64,000 nucleotides of DNA, from the NCBI GenBank assembly GCA_015680685.1, contig MNCI01022067.1:522760-586759 (forward strand), in the 5' to 3' direction. The position numbers were made by a program, and so were the translations under genes. A model generated the notes under the pieces. That model did no database searches, was not told the origin of the DNA, and saw only the letters and a list, made by a program, of their open reading frames with translations. Below are positions 44,277-56,118 of this stretch, piece by piece. How positions within the stretch are numbered: the stretch's first letter is position 1; the number at the start of each line of letters is the position of its first letter. The DNA is from Gnetum montanum. Its lineage: Eukaryota; Streptophyta; Gnetopsida; Gnetales; Gnetaceae.

Positions 44277-47200
44277 ATGGTCCCAAAAAGAGGAGCACAA
44301 GGAAAACTCCCATGACTGGTAAGTAAAAGACCACAAAGACATGGAAGAGGACAAGCAAGCGAGAAAAATCAACAAGTAGAACAAGAAGAGCAGGAAGCAC
44401 AATCCTTCAACATTCATCAACAAACTCTTGCCATAGAGTAATTTTCTCAAGTAGAAGTAGATGTTCCACTAGTACCTATCTAGGGACAACAAGTTACATT
44501 ATCACCTAAATGCCTATAAGCTATTTAGGAAAAATCCATCATGTCAACAATAATTGTGGAACTTAACTTTGATCCATTCTTAGAATTTGCTCCAGAAGTT
44601 GTTAAGGCCCAACTTCAATCATCTCTTTTATGACCTACTCTAACAAATAGTAGAGAATGGTATCTAGGAGAAACACTTTAGTTTTGACAAAATCAAGAAG
44701 CAGATGCTATAGTTAAAATTGAAGGAATCTCAATACCTTACTTAATTAAGGTAATAGCAGAGGTATTGAATATGCCTAATTACAGAGAAAAGGGAGCACA
44801 AATATCAACTAGATTTGACACAAATGGCAAGAAGCTGTGGTTACAATGGACGTATGGCAAGAAAGATAAAGAATATAGCGAATTGACTATAGAAGAAAAG
44901 ATCTATTTCAAAATTTGCACTTATCACCTATTTCCTACCAAAAGACTAAATAGAATCTCTACATATGTGGCCAAAGGGAGTGCAATATTAATGGAAAAAT
45001 TCAATGCAAACATCGCTCACCTTTACTTCATAGAAATCCAAAGGCGATTCGAAGAAAAGAAGGTAGGGAAATTAATACTTCCATTCCCTTTCCTTATCCA
45101 AAAGTTATGTAAATGGATAGTATGCAAGGGTATAAAAATGATGCATTAAGGAAGGCAAAAAATGCTTCCTATCTCGAAATGCTCAAGCTAGTGCCTTACA
45201 AAAAGGACCAATTAGAAGAATAACCAAGACCTGAGGAGACTATCCAACCACAAGTTCCACCACCACCATCGCAAGATTATAGGTCTTTAATGAGTGATCT
45301 GCAGCAAATTGTAGAAACCATCAGTTGGGGAAGTAGGGAAGAGGCCAATTTATTCAAAGTTATTGATGATGTAGTCAAGCAAACCATTTCAACCAATCTT
45401 GCCAGTGGATAGATATTGTTGCAATTAGGACAAGAGGCCTAGTGGTCACAACAAATTTCCATGAACATCGCATTGTTTCAAGTGGTGCTTGAATAAGGAG
45501 AAGGAGTCACAGTTGTAGTCTTGCAGCACCATGATGTAGCAAGAGCTACAGAAGTGATCATAGATCACATTAAAGAATCCTTTAATGTACCTGTTGTGCC
45601 ATCAACTAGTATTTCTAGAGCTAAAGATGCTCAAATGATAGCTAGTACCTCTATGACTCATGTACAATATGAAGATGTATTGGACAAACTATTGTAGATA
45701 AGATAAGTTATGAAAAATCTATTTGATGTTCCTAATGATATCACTACAACACAATTTGAATTAATAGCCACCAAAGGAAAATTAATCATGGCTGAAACTA
45801 GGATAAAATATGCTGAGAATGAGATTCACATATTACAAGAAAAGCTTGTAGCCCTAAGAGCAAAAAGGAGAGATCTAACTCAATTTATAGCACCAGACTA
45901 GATAGCACAATTCAGAAATGAGCAAATCAATTTCCTCCTTAAGAATAATAAAGATATAGCAAATGAGAAAGAAAGGATAGTATGGAATGCTTCAATAGCC
46001 GAAGCCCAATCATATGCCCATGCTAAAGCCCTTGCTACCTTATAAGAAGAAAATAAACAAATTGTTACATATAACATGAGGTTGACCATAGTAAAAAAGT
46101 AGAAAAACATGATTGAAGAAAGTCTCCATCAGTTGAGAGAGCAACTAATGAGGATCAACCAAGATATGAGCCACCTCACAAGAAAAAATAGAACCCTTTA
46201 TATGGAGGAGATACACGTCATCTAACAAAAATCAGCTATTGAAATCAGCGCACGGCAAAATGAGGCTACGAAACATGAAAGGCTAAAAGAACACTTCTAA
46301 GACCAAGGCATGTATAAATAGATCAACGAGAGAGATCCAAATGGAAAAAGCCAAAATTAGTTCAACCGCAGCACAAAATCCTAATTGACAATTGATGAGA
46401 CGCGGATTGCACAAGCCGCGATATCGCGTATGCGATATCATGGCTGACGCGATATCGCGGTCTGCCGCCAAATCTATAAATAAGAGGTAGCACTCCCCTC
46501 ATTCGACATCCTAGGCATAAAGTAGTGAAGCTCTGGCGGATTGATCACCCCAGAGATAGAATATTTTCCATGTGCCCGTAGTAGGAGTCCCCCAAGTGAA
46601 CGGTTCTTTATTCGAGCAGCTTTGTACCGAAACGTAAGTTGTGTACGGCAATAAAGACGAGCTTTGTGGATAAACCTTGCAGTGCATGGATAGGTTTAAT
46701 TAATGTTATTTATTGCTTTCCTAGTAACGCGGCATGAGTACGACTTGGTTACGAGCGTTGACGAACGTGTACGGCTAGCCAAGGAATCGGCTACTCATCG
46801 CGATTAGATTCTCTCACCCTTATCTCCTAGAACGTGGGACAAGTACAACTTGATTACGAGCATCTATGGATGTGTACGGCTAGTCAAGGAATCGGCTGCT
46901 TGTCACACTTAGGTTAGTTAAGTGCCTCAGTACGACCGCTTCGAGCACGTGCGTTACGTGTGGTAATCCCAGTAACGATTAGCGTTTGGTAGCCACAGTT
47001 GCACAGTTCAAGGTGTGTACGGCAAGTGGGAACGGATGCTGATGCTAGGACTTAGTGTTGTAGTTAGAGTTAGTTTTAGTTTCTCAACCCTTCACCGTTT
47101 AGCATAGGAGATAAACCGTAAAATACCAAAAAAATCATATACCTCGAACTTACTTAACCATACACCGTGACAACAACAAGTCTGGGAAGACAACGAACGA

Positions 47201-47906
47201 TTAACCCCAAGTGTTCCATGGGGCGTTTAGGCATTTAGTCTACGGAGTTCAACCGGATCGCGCGTGCTACGCTCGTTTCATAGGGTTGAGTGTAGCGGTA
47301 CCTCACCACTCATCAACAATCCATCTTGGATAGCATCGCCTAGACTTATCAAGCAGAAGTGAAAAATAAAAACCTGCAGATAGAAGACTTCAAAGAATAC
47401 ATGGCATTAGCAAACCTCTAATATGCTAATTTGGCCATGTTAACAATAGGCAAGCCAAGAAATGAACTATAACAACAAGTAGTAGCCACTTATGCTTTAT
47501 ATGAGAAGGATTTTGCAGATAAAAGATATGCTTTACAAAAACATTAAGTAGCAAACTCAGAACTAGAAAAATTAAAGTTGGCTATCAAGGGAAAAAGGAT
47601 GTAGCAGTGAATCTAGCCAGAAGATTAACGAAATATCATGAATTTAGAGAAAATGCTAGAGCTTTTGAAGAAGAAAAATAACAGTTTGTGGCAAGGTATT
47701 TTTAAGAAAATTAGATGTCTCTGCAACTACCATGTTTGTGGCATGTGCCAAATCCATCAAACATTGGTTCATCAACATGGATAGTCCACGATCCAAGGAT
47801 AGAAGAAGAGAAGTTGTAGGCACTTCTGAATAAGTATCATTTTAAAAATCCTAATGACAAGGGAAAGAAACCTATGGAAGAGTCACCTCCACTCAGAATA
47901 ACATAA
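44277..47906 (+). pseudogene. ORF3 of element D, interrupted by solo LTR E
   Basis: ATG 44277 (MVPKRG) to TAA 47904-47906, with E (46393-47315 plus one target copy) inside. The open piece 44766-45149 covers the conserved domain: KKLWLQWTYGKK, LTIEEKIYFKICTYHLFP, LPFPFLIQKLC. Coiled coil from about 45700 (KLIMAETRIKYAENEI) to beyond E. Pro-rich end ESPPLRIT. Without E about 900 codon positions. Confidence 0.82.
46393..47315 (+). repeat. Element E: solo LTR (923 bp)
   Basis: TGATGAG to CTCATCA flanked by a perfect ACAAT duplication (46388-46392, 47316-47320), inside ORF3 of D. TATAAATA at 46475-46482, AATAAAG at 46650-46656. Closest in wording to the B LTRs. A solo LTR arises by recombination between the two LTRs of an element. 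It has an internal duplication of about 70 bp (period 105; 46731-46803 and 46836-46908). Confidence 0.95.
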
Positions 47907-48100
47907 GGCTACATTCAATCTTGCTAGATTTTTTCTTTCATCCTTTGTCAAAGTGGTCATGTCATCTGTTCATTTTTGTAAACTCCACTATAGCAGTAGA
48001 GAGTGATGTATATAGAAGTCAATGTCATGTAGATCTACCTCCCAATTTTGTAAGGAACTCCATCCTAATTTTGTTTTAACTCAAGGATGATTTTTTAGTT

Positions 48101-48113
48101 AGTCATGAGGGTA
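48101..48113 (+). promoter_or_regulatory. Polypurine tract of D
   Basis: AGTCATGAGGGTA abuts TGATAA. One G of the tract has become A. Confidence 0.7.
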
Positions 48114-48994
48114 TGATAAATCCAAAAGTTTTAAGCCAATGATATCGTAGTTACGATATCATATCTACAATGTCATAGGTACATTATCATACCTCACCAT
48201 ACGTTATCGTATAAATGATATCGCAGGATGCATGCCAACCTATAGAAGCAACACTTGGATACATAGATCTGCAGTAGATTTGATAGCTTAGTAACAAAAT
48301 TCTTTCAATTTGTTTTCTTGAATTCAATACTTAGTAGTGTGTGCTCACAATGTGATGTTAAGTGATTGAACAGAGTCTTTATTTGAGTGTGATGTACTTG
48401 GACACATTGCATGACTAGAAATAAAGATCGAGATTACTTTCCATCATTGTAGCAACACTTAGTTTTATTTTTTTTAATTAGTTTACTATTTTACTATTTT
48501 CATAGTTAATGTTTACGATTTCTTACAATTCACTTTTAATGTCATTAAGTGGAATGGGTATGACTAATCTCAAGCAAGTAATTGTAACTACTTGGTAATC
48601 CAGTAGTAGTATCACTTGGTACACCCAATAGTGTAGTACTTGGTAATCCTAGTAGTAGTTGCACAAAGTTCAAGGTGTGACTGTAAGATTAGGACTAACT
48701 ACTCATTGCATAGGCTAGTTTAGATTTGTTTCACTGTTACTTAGATTTAGAAATTGTTACCTTGACTTCATGTTTATTAGAAGCACAATGACCAATACAA
48801 CATCAATATCATATACCTCACCAGGAGTTAAACCATACACATTGATTTTACTAACTCACATGGGAAGACAACAATCATGAATGTTAATCAATTCTTAGTA
48901 TATTTACATTGCCTCATCTACAAAGTTTGACCGAGATTGTGTGTGTACACTCGTATCTCATATGGTTTGGTGTTGGATACTCCACCGTTCATCA
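48114..48994 (+). repeat. 3' LTR of element D (881 bp)
   Basis: Partner of 4525-5394. U3 with GATATC motifs at 48145-48230. The TATA area reads CCTATAGAAG (mutated). AATAAAG at 48419-48425. Ends TTCATCA, then CTAAG and the rest of the F zinc knuckle. Confidence 0.93.
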
Positions 48995-49204
48995 CTAAGG
49001 GATGTTGTCTTATTATGGCCCACTTGCAAAAATCTAGGGTATATGCACTTAATCCAAGCTTTGTAAAGAAGCATATGCCTAGAAGATTGTCTTATCCTCA
49101 AGGTAATATTAGGCAACCCTTCCAACTAACATATTACCAAAGAAGAGCCTATCCTCAACCATAGGAGCAATATCAGCAGTAGTGGTAGCAACTATTGACA
49201 TAGG
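48995..49204 (+). pseudogene. gag of F, second part
   Basis: Resumes exactly where 4524 stopped: Gly-Cys-Cys completes the knuckle, then HLQKSRVYALNPSFVKK and YPQGNIRQPF, open 48937-49164 in this frame. It is cut by element G at 49205. The tail continues at 55055. Confidence 0.85.
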
Positions 49205-50106
49205 TGATGAATCGTGGTTTATCAGGTGCTGATATCGAACCCTTGATATTGGACCCTTGTTAACCAAGCCTTGTTATCGGACCCTTGATATCTAATGAGT
49301 CCCGATATCGAACCCTCAATATTAGGTACACGATATCATGACCTAGTTAGTGATATTGGGTACGTGATATCATGGTTACTGTGTGAGCCTATAAATACAC
49401 AATTGGGCACATGGGAAAGTCATAGGAAGTTAGTGTTAGAGTAGGATCTTTTTGTTAGTTTTTCCTCTAAACCCTTTCCCTAGTGCATGCTCGCAGTGTG
49501 ATGATTATAATTGTATGAAACTTTTATTCGAGTGTGATGTACTTGGACACACACATGACCAGCAATAAAGATCGAGATTACTTCATCCTTGCAGCATTCA
49601 ATTAATTTTAATTGTTATTTATCGCTTTCATAATTAATATTTCTCTACCCTCATCTCCTACCCTTGTTAGTAAATGTAGAATGAGTACAACTTAATCACG
49701 AGCATTTAAGTGTGACTACTTGGTATCCCAGTAGTGTACCTAGTACATGCACTTGGTAATCCCAGTGGTAGTACATGAGGTCCAAGATGTGTAGGGATGA
49801 TTAAGGATGGATGCTCATCACACTTAGGCTAGCTTAGATTCTCTTCTCCCTTTCCCTCTTAAATTAATCAAAGTTATTTTCCATTGCCTCTTGGAGTAGC
49901 ACTAGCTTAGGACCACATCATACACCTCACTCTGGACTAAACCATACATGATAGAGAAAATACTAGTCCAGGTGGGAAGACAGTGAACTGCAATCAACGA
50001 GTAACTATCTAGATATCACAACTAGTCCATTTGCGAAGTTTGACTAGATCGTGCATGAATGCTCATATTCGTATGGTTGAGTGTAGAGGTACCTCACCAC
50101 TCATCA
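49205..50106 (+). repeat. 5' LTR of element G (902 bp)
   Basis: TGATGAATCG to CTCATCA. U3 with many GATATC/ATATTGG motifs (49230-49375); TATAAATA at 49389-49396; AATAAAG at 49564-49570. Downstream of TATA it is very close to its partner. Confidence 0.95.
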
Positions 50107-50107
50107 T

Positions 50108-50126
50108 TGGAGCCATTTCCGGGGAC
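50108..50126 (+). promoter_or_regulatory. Primer-binding site of G
   Basis: TGGAGCCATTTCCGGGGAC, three mismatches to the tRNA-Asp complement, one base after the LTR. Confidence 0.85.
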
Positions 50127-50240
50127 AGTGCTAGTTATTTAGATTAGTTATACCATACAAGATCACTGTAACAAAGTATTAATGATATATCTTTCAGCCA
50201 AAGAAATTAAATTTAATTAAGTCACACATAATTCACAACA

Positions 50241-52155
50241 ATGTCTCTTTCACAAGACAGTGATAACGCAACATCTAGCAAGGCAATTCATTGGAAAACC
50301 AATGAAGAAGTTTGGAGTACTTAATCTTATGCAAGAGTTTTATATGTTCATAGACACCCCAACGATACTCAAGGGCTTTTTTCATCCAACTCAGACACCC
50401 CTAGTGAAGATGGGACATCCCATGGAGCAAGGGGGCCTGTAAGGCCTAGGACCTTCTCAATAGTTAACAAGGATTTATCCAGGGATGATTGGAAGACCTA
50501 CAAAAGTCATGACGAGTCTTCCAGTTCTTCCTCTTCCTCTGCTCCTTCAACATCAGGTCATGACATGGATGACCATCTTTTAATGGGTTGATATAGAAAT
50601 AAAAATCAAGCCCATGGGCAAAGTCAGAAATGCCAACATGAACAAAGACAACATCGTCCCAACTCTCAAACTCATAACCTACCTAGTGACGATGAGCCCC
50701 TACTGGCCACTAAGAGCCTAATGCATATACAAGAGGCTATTCGAATATCCCACAGGCATAGTAAGGAAATCTGTCTACCTAGGCTTGATTTTAATAACTT
50801 TCCCAAACTTTCAAGACGCTATGATTTAGATACGCAACATCATCTACAAGCCTTTCATGATGCTTGTGTATGGAAAAATATTGATAATGGGTGGCAAAAA
50901 CTTAAGCTCTTTCCTACAACACTCATTGGCCAAGCAAAAGTATGGTATAGGTCCTTAAGACCAAAATCAATTNNNNNNNNNNNNNNNNNNNNNNNNNNNN
51001 NNNNNNNNNNNNNNNNNNNNNNNNNNNNNNNNNNNNNNNNNNNNNNNNNNNNNNNNNNNNNNNNNNNNNNNNNNNNNNNNNNNNNNNNNNNNNNNNNNNN
51101 NNNNNNNNNNNNNNNNNNNNNNNNNNNNNNNNNNNNNNNNNNNNNNNNNNNNNNNNNNNNNNNNNNNNNNNNNNNNNNNNNNNNNNNNNNNNNNNNNNNN
51201 NNNNNNNNNNNNNNNNNNNNNNNNNNNNNNNNNNNNNNNNNNNNNNNNNNNNNNNNNNNNNNNNNNNNNNNNNNNNNNNNNNNNNNNNNNNNNNNNNCAT
51301 TTACATAAACATTGGGCAAGAATGTTACATCCAGAGTTTGTACAAAAATATTGTGTTCAATCACAGTGGCAAAAATCCCAGTCATGTGGGAAGCCATCCC
51401 CAAACTGGTTACACCTTCCTATCATCCAAACCCAAGTGCTTATCAAATTTAACATCCTATATCCCCAGCCGGGTCAACGTCCTCTATCTCACCACATTAT
51501 TATCATTCTCCTCAATACTATCAACCCATATCCTATCCAACACGATCACCACCTCATGTGCCTTACACTTCTCCTCACCCTCAATATTCTTATCCTTCAC
51601 CTCCTTCTACATCACCACCAATTGTACTAGAAGGTTTTGCACCACAGCACCAACCCACAAACGTTACTTGTGCTACTACGGTCAATAGTAGTGGAGGTCC
51701 TCCATAATATCAAAAGCATCCTTTCTTTAGGCATGACCAAAGAAAGAGACAGCATGGCTCTGAAACCACTGCACCCTTCAACCAAGCACAAGTTCAACAC
51801 TGTGGTGCATCTTTTTCCTTGAACCCAACGCCTCATGTTACCTTATCAGGGCCATCGATCAAAACTCCAACTATGGGGCCCAACAAATATAGCCACGTAG
51901 GAAGACATACTAATCTGTGCCATAGTGGGTCAACTCCTTATCAATTAACCTCATCTTCTAACTTGCCCCACTATGTCAACTTTAATACAGTGTGTGCACC
52001 CCAATTTGGGTACATTCCAACCACGACATCAAAGGACACCTAGTGGTTTGGATATGACCAAGTCCCAATATTTCTAAAATGCATGGATCCAACCCTTCCA
52101 TTTATTAATTCTTGCTATGATCAAAAGTTTAGTTATGGGAGATATCCTCCATTCT
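50241..52155 (+). pseudogene. gag of element G, with an N gap at 50973-51297
   Basis: Start ATG 50241 (MSLSQDSD). Early frameshifts; Ser-run near 50517-50560; DDEPLLATKSLMHIQEAIRI then the capsid core (LKLFPTTLIGQAKVWYRSL) up to the gap, open 50721-50972. The knuckle would fall in the gap. The tail, from 51298, is rich in Pro/Tyr/Ser/His (HYYHSPQYYQP) and ends at about 52155. Diverged more from A-D than those are from each other. Confidence 0.82.
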
Positions 52156-53548
52156 AACAAATAGAATTAATAAATGTTTTTTCATTTCTTTAATTTTACA
52201 ATTTATTATTTTCCAATTTTTCATCTTCCAATTCATTTTTTTATCTTTTTATTTATTTTTTTTGTCTTTTTATATTTTTATGAGTAATATCACCTATGAA
52301 TAAAGCACTCATGTGACTCATTGGTTGAGGTGTTGTTCTATGCTATCAAGTCTCGGGTAACTAATTATTTGGACAACGAGTCCACAACATCCACTTGCCC
52401 ATTCTATTAATAAGCGATTCTACTCTGGGTACGATGATATTCTTGACATCATTAAAACTTAAAGTAATTTTGTACTCATTATATCCAAAGCGAAGAAGGA
52501 TGGACCAAGAGGGAATGGCCAGGGTGTGACATCAAGGGGACTTATGGATTCTCTTTGGTGACATCTATAGGAGTTACCATGCAGCCTCGGTGTACTAAGA
52601 TCCATGTAGATCTAATGAAAAATGAAAGTAAGAGTAATAAATGTACTCAATAAAGAAACTCAATGTTGTTCTGGGGGTCCCACTGGAAAGACATGCACCC
52701 ATGCCTAAAGGTTGGCGACTTCTTTGGTTCACTGTTGGAAAAGACAAAGTGCCAAAGCGGCTAAAAAAACATGCCACCAAGAAATTTAAAAACACTTCTC
52801 CCTTGGACGAAATTCCAAGTGATCATACACCTTATTGTCATGGTGCTCTTATGATTGTCCATCATTGGATAAAAAAATGCGATGTCACTAATCGGAGGAT
52901 GGACTTGGTCTTGATTTTGGAGCAACAAGCTAATGACACATTAATCATGCCCTACACTCAAGACTCATTGTGCCCTAGGTCAATTACCTCATGTCCCCCA
53001 ATCTTTGCAATCCCTTCTATGATTCATCTCATCTCGTTGTTCAAGAATTTTTAACTTGTGTCTTGTGTGGCATAGAATTCATACCTCATCACAGTGGTAT
53101 CTAACATGTGTGTGTTTTGTTGCATCGGAATAGATTACATTTAACCCTTCTAGTGCCTATGGACATTTTTAGGTGTGGTTATGCAAGGGCATTATAGGTT
53201 GAAACCTGCTTTGTGGAGGACCACCACTTGCATGATTTTTGTAATTTGTACTTGTTACACACCACCACATCATTTTATACCCTCTAAGCACTTCATTGTC
53301 AAATCTATTCTTTCCCTTGTCATCATTTTGTCAAACATTCCTCAAAACCATTACATGTCCTTTGATGTGTCACCTAAACAAACTAGGTCTGACATTAAAC
53401 TTTTAGGGCAACTTCCTTGAAAAAATCTCTAACTCTAAAATCACACTAAGCAAAGAATTCAACATTTACTAAAGGCAATAAGTAAGGTATGAAATAATTG
53501 AACTTCTTTCAATAACCTTACTAACAATTGATCTTTGTGTGATTATAG
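52156..53548 (+). other. Spacer of G with conserved blocks; internal promoter missing
   Basis: T-rich tract (52170-52290); AGGGTGTGACATCAAGGGGA (52521-52540); GGTCCCACTGGAAAGACATG (52676-52695); stem-loop (53181-53233); then an intron-like 3' end with TACTAAC (53519-53525) and TGATTATAG up to 53548. No U3-like motifs or TATA box lie between stem-loop and ATG. Confidence 0.72.
53181..53233 (+). other. Conserved stem-loop, G copy
   Basis: Arms ATGCAAG (53181-53187) and CTTGCAT (53227-53233), fully complementary over 7 bp. The loop has GTGGAGGACCACCA. Confidence 0.62.
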
Positions 53549-53988
53549 ATGGCCCCTAAAAGAGGACAACAAGGAGGACCTTCTCAAGGTGCAACTAAAA
53601 GCCCAGGGGGAGGCAAAAGCCAAGGACCTCATGTAGAACATGCGAAGCAGGAGGCACAATCATTCAGCATCCATTAGGGAACTCCTATAACTGCACAATC
53701 TAGTCAAGAAAAAGGTGGAGAGGTTAGGGCTTGAGCCTATGAAGAGGAACAAAAAGTATTTGGGGCATGGCATGTCAAGGCCAATCAAGTGTTCGTGTAG
53801 CTGCCATGTCCATGGGGAGGTGCTGACTCCATTAAACATCGGAACATTAGCATGGATGACTCATAATCCTCAGATAGAAGAGGAGAAACGTTAGGCGCTT
53901 CTTCAATGGTATCAATCTCAGAAGCCTAGCGTGCAGGACAAAGGAAAGGCACCCATGGAGGAACTACCACCACTTGGAACCATATGAG
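53549..53988 (+). pseudogene. ORF3 stub of element G
   Basis: ATG 53549 (MAPKRG) gives about 40 open codons, then stops. After about 65 codons the sequence jumps to the C-terminal KANQVF phrase and the Pro-rich end (EELPPLGTI, stop 53986-53988). The conserved domain and the coiled coil are deleted: 440 bp instead of about 2.8 kb. Confidence 0.8.
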
Positions 53989-54153
53989 TTCCAACAAAGT
54001 TTTGTAATTATGTGTCTGTGTCCCATTTTGTTTTATTCAATCCCACACTGCAACATGAATAATTCCTAGTTAGTCAATAATCTCATACCTATCCACTGTG
54101 TAATCAATTGGACTCATTCTCATTTTGTTTAACTCGAGGAAGAGTTGTTATTC

Positions 54154-54166
54154 AATCATGGGGGTA
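54154..54166 (+). promoter_or_regulatory. Polypurine tract of G
   Basis: AATCATGGGGGTA abuts TGATGAATTG. Confidence 0.82.
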
Positions 54167-55054
54167 TGATGAATTGTGGTTTGTTAGGTGCTAATATTAG
54201 ACCCTTGATATCAAACCCTTGTTAACCAGGCCCTATTATTGGACCCCTAATATCTAAAGAGTCAAAATATCGGACCCTCGATATTGGGTACACGATATCG
54301 TAGCCTGGCTAGCGATATCGTGGTTCCTATGTGAGCCTATAAATACACAATTGGGCGCATGGGAAAGTCATATGAAGTTAGTGTTAGAGTAGGATCTTTT
54401 TGTTAGTTTTTCCTCTAAACCCTTTCCCCAGTGCATGCCTGTAGTGTGATGATTATAATTACATGAAATCTTTATTCAAGTGTGACATACTTGGACACGC
54501 ACATGACCGACAATAAAGATGGAGATTACTTCATCCTTGCATCATTCACTTAATTTTAATTGTTATTTATCACTTTCGTAATTAATATTTCTCTACCCTC
54601 ATCTCCTACCCTTGTTAGTAGATTTAGAATGAGTACGACTTAATCACGAGCATTTAAGTGTGACTACTTGGTATCCCAGTAGTGTACCTAGGACATGCAC
54701 TTGGTAATCCCAGTGGTAGTACATGAGGTCCAAGATGTGTAGGGATGATTAAGGATGGATGCTCATCACACTTAGGCTAGCTTAGATTCTCTTCTCCCTT
54801 TCCCTCTTAGGTTAATCAAAGTTATTTTCCATTGCCTCTTGGAGTAGCACTAGCTTAGGACCACATCATACACCTCACTCTGGACTAAACCATACATGAC
54901 AAAGCAAATACTAGTCTAGGTGGTAAGACAGCGAACTGCAATCAACGAGTAACTATCTAGATATCACAACTAGTCTGTCTACAGAGTTTGACTAGATCGT
55001 GCGTGAACGCTCATATTCGTATGGTTGAGTGTAGGGGTACCTAACTACTCATCA
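54167..55054 (+). repeat. 3' LTR of element G (888 bp)
   Basis: Partner of 49205-50106, shortened by a 14-bp net loss around the U3 repeats. TATAAATA at 54338-54345; AATAAAG at 54512-54518. Confidence 0.95.
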
Positions 55055-55559
55055 ATAGGAAATGCCACCACCAAGGCAACAATATCCATTTAGGCAACTA
55101 GACCTTTATGGATATTATGTTTAGCATCCAATATCCCCAGGAAATACATTATTCAAACTCATTCTCCTTACTATCCATCAGAATACTATTAGACTATAGA
55201 TTGCATGACTAACGTTAGACTCATACTCCAAGGATGGATTAGAGTCACACATATTTGGTAGTAACTAGCCTATCAAATTCCCCTTCCAATTCTTTACCAC
55301 CAGTGCCATCACCTGCTATGTAAGGTGAATTGCCATCACAACCATAACAAAGAAAAGCTACAAGGGTAGTGAACATTCAAATAGAGAATCCTACCAGCAA
55401 CATTAAGGGCCAAACAAAGAAATGTTCTTTCTTTAGGACAAGCCCTAAAAAGGCTAGTAGAATTAGAACTTCATTGAGACCAACTTCCCCTACCAAAGAT
55501 TCTCTTATTACCAACAAGCTTTTGTCATCATCCAATTCAAATATGCAAATTTTCATGCT
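55055..55559 (+). pseudogene. gag tail of F, third part
   Basis: Pro/Tyr/Gln-rich continuation (MPPPRQQYPFRQLD, LYGYYV) with stops, then the segment leading into protease. D has the same sequence split by A around 8003/21106. The piece 55369-55644 is open. Confidence 0.78.
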
Positions 55560-56118
55560 TACAAAAATCATTACAGATTGGATAAAGGTAGGGCCACTCC
55601 CTAAGAAGAGAATTGATCCAAGAATTCCTTTGATTTATCTATGAGTAGCTAGAAATCTACCATGCAAAGCTCTATTAGACTCATGTTTCGGTGTAAATTT
55701 AATCTCTTACAAAACATATCAAGCATGTAACCTACCATCATTGAAAGAGTGCAACATCAAGTTGAAGCTTGCATATCAATTTGTCATCATTCCTTTGGAA
55801 TAGATAGATGATGTGGTGACCACTGCTAATGGGTGATCTTATTGAACAAACTTTCTAGTAATAGATGTAAAAGATGTTGATAAGAAATTTCCAATTATCA
55901 TGGGGAAAGCATGGGTTAGCACAATAAATGCTAAGCTAAGTATTAGGGATCTATCTATTGAGATCTCTAAGGAGGACAAGCATGGAGCCATACACACACA
56001 ACTAATTCAATGCATTACTGCTGAAAGAAAAGGGTGCAGTCGTAGACTGACACTTCAAAATGTTAACACAATCATCACACTAGTCCACAACAAGCGTGAA
56101 GAACAAGTGTGCACATAA
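55560..56118 (+). pseudogene. Aspartic protease of F
   Basis: Active site ALLDSC at 55669-55686 (Gly replaced by Cys), VNLISYKTY, FVIIPLE-IDDVVTT, NFLVIDVKD, then the open piece 55900-56118 with AWVSTINAKLSIRDL and KEDKHGAI. The same order as D. Confidence 0.85.

Larger units (their letters stand above)
4525..48994 (+). mobile_element. Element D: gag-pro-ORF3 retrotransposon, itself host to A, C and E
   Basis: Both LTRs are present and the target duplication CTAAG is perfect (4520-4524 and 48995-48999). The 44.5-kb span shrinks to about 10.3 kb when A, C (with B) and E are removed. Order: LTR, PBS, gag (5531-8003), protease (split by A and C), post-protease tail, spacer, ORF3 (split by E), PPT, LTR. 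RT, RNase H and integrase are missing. The junction is like F's, so this is a structural type rather than a chance deletion. Confidence 0.93.
49205..55054 (+). mobile_element. Element G: gag-only element with ORF3 stub
   Basis: LTRs 49205-50106 and 54167-55054; perfect ATAGG duplication (49200-49204, 55055-55059). 5,850 bp including a 325-base N gap. It has PBS, gag, the conserved spacer and a 440-bp ORF3 stub. Protease, RT, RNase H and integrase are absent. It resembles the terminal-repeat-with-gag class of non-autonomous elements. Confidence 0.93.

Noticed and set aside
50855-51403. Long minus-strand frame across the second N gap
   Set aside because: Same artefact; the real coding sense here is plus (gag of G).
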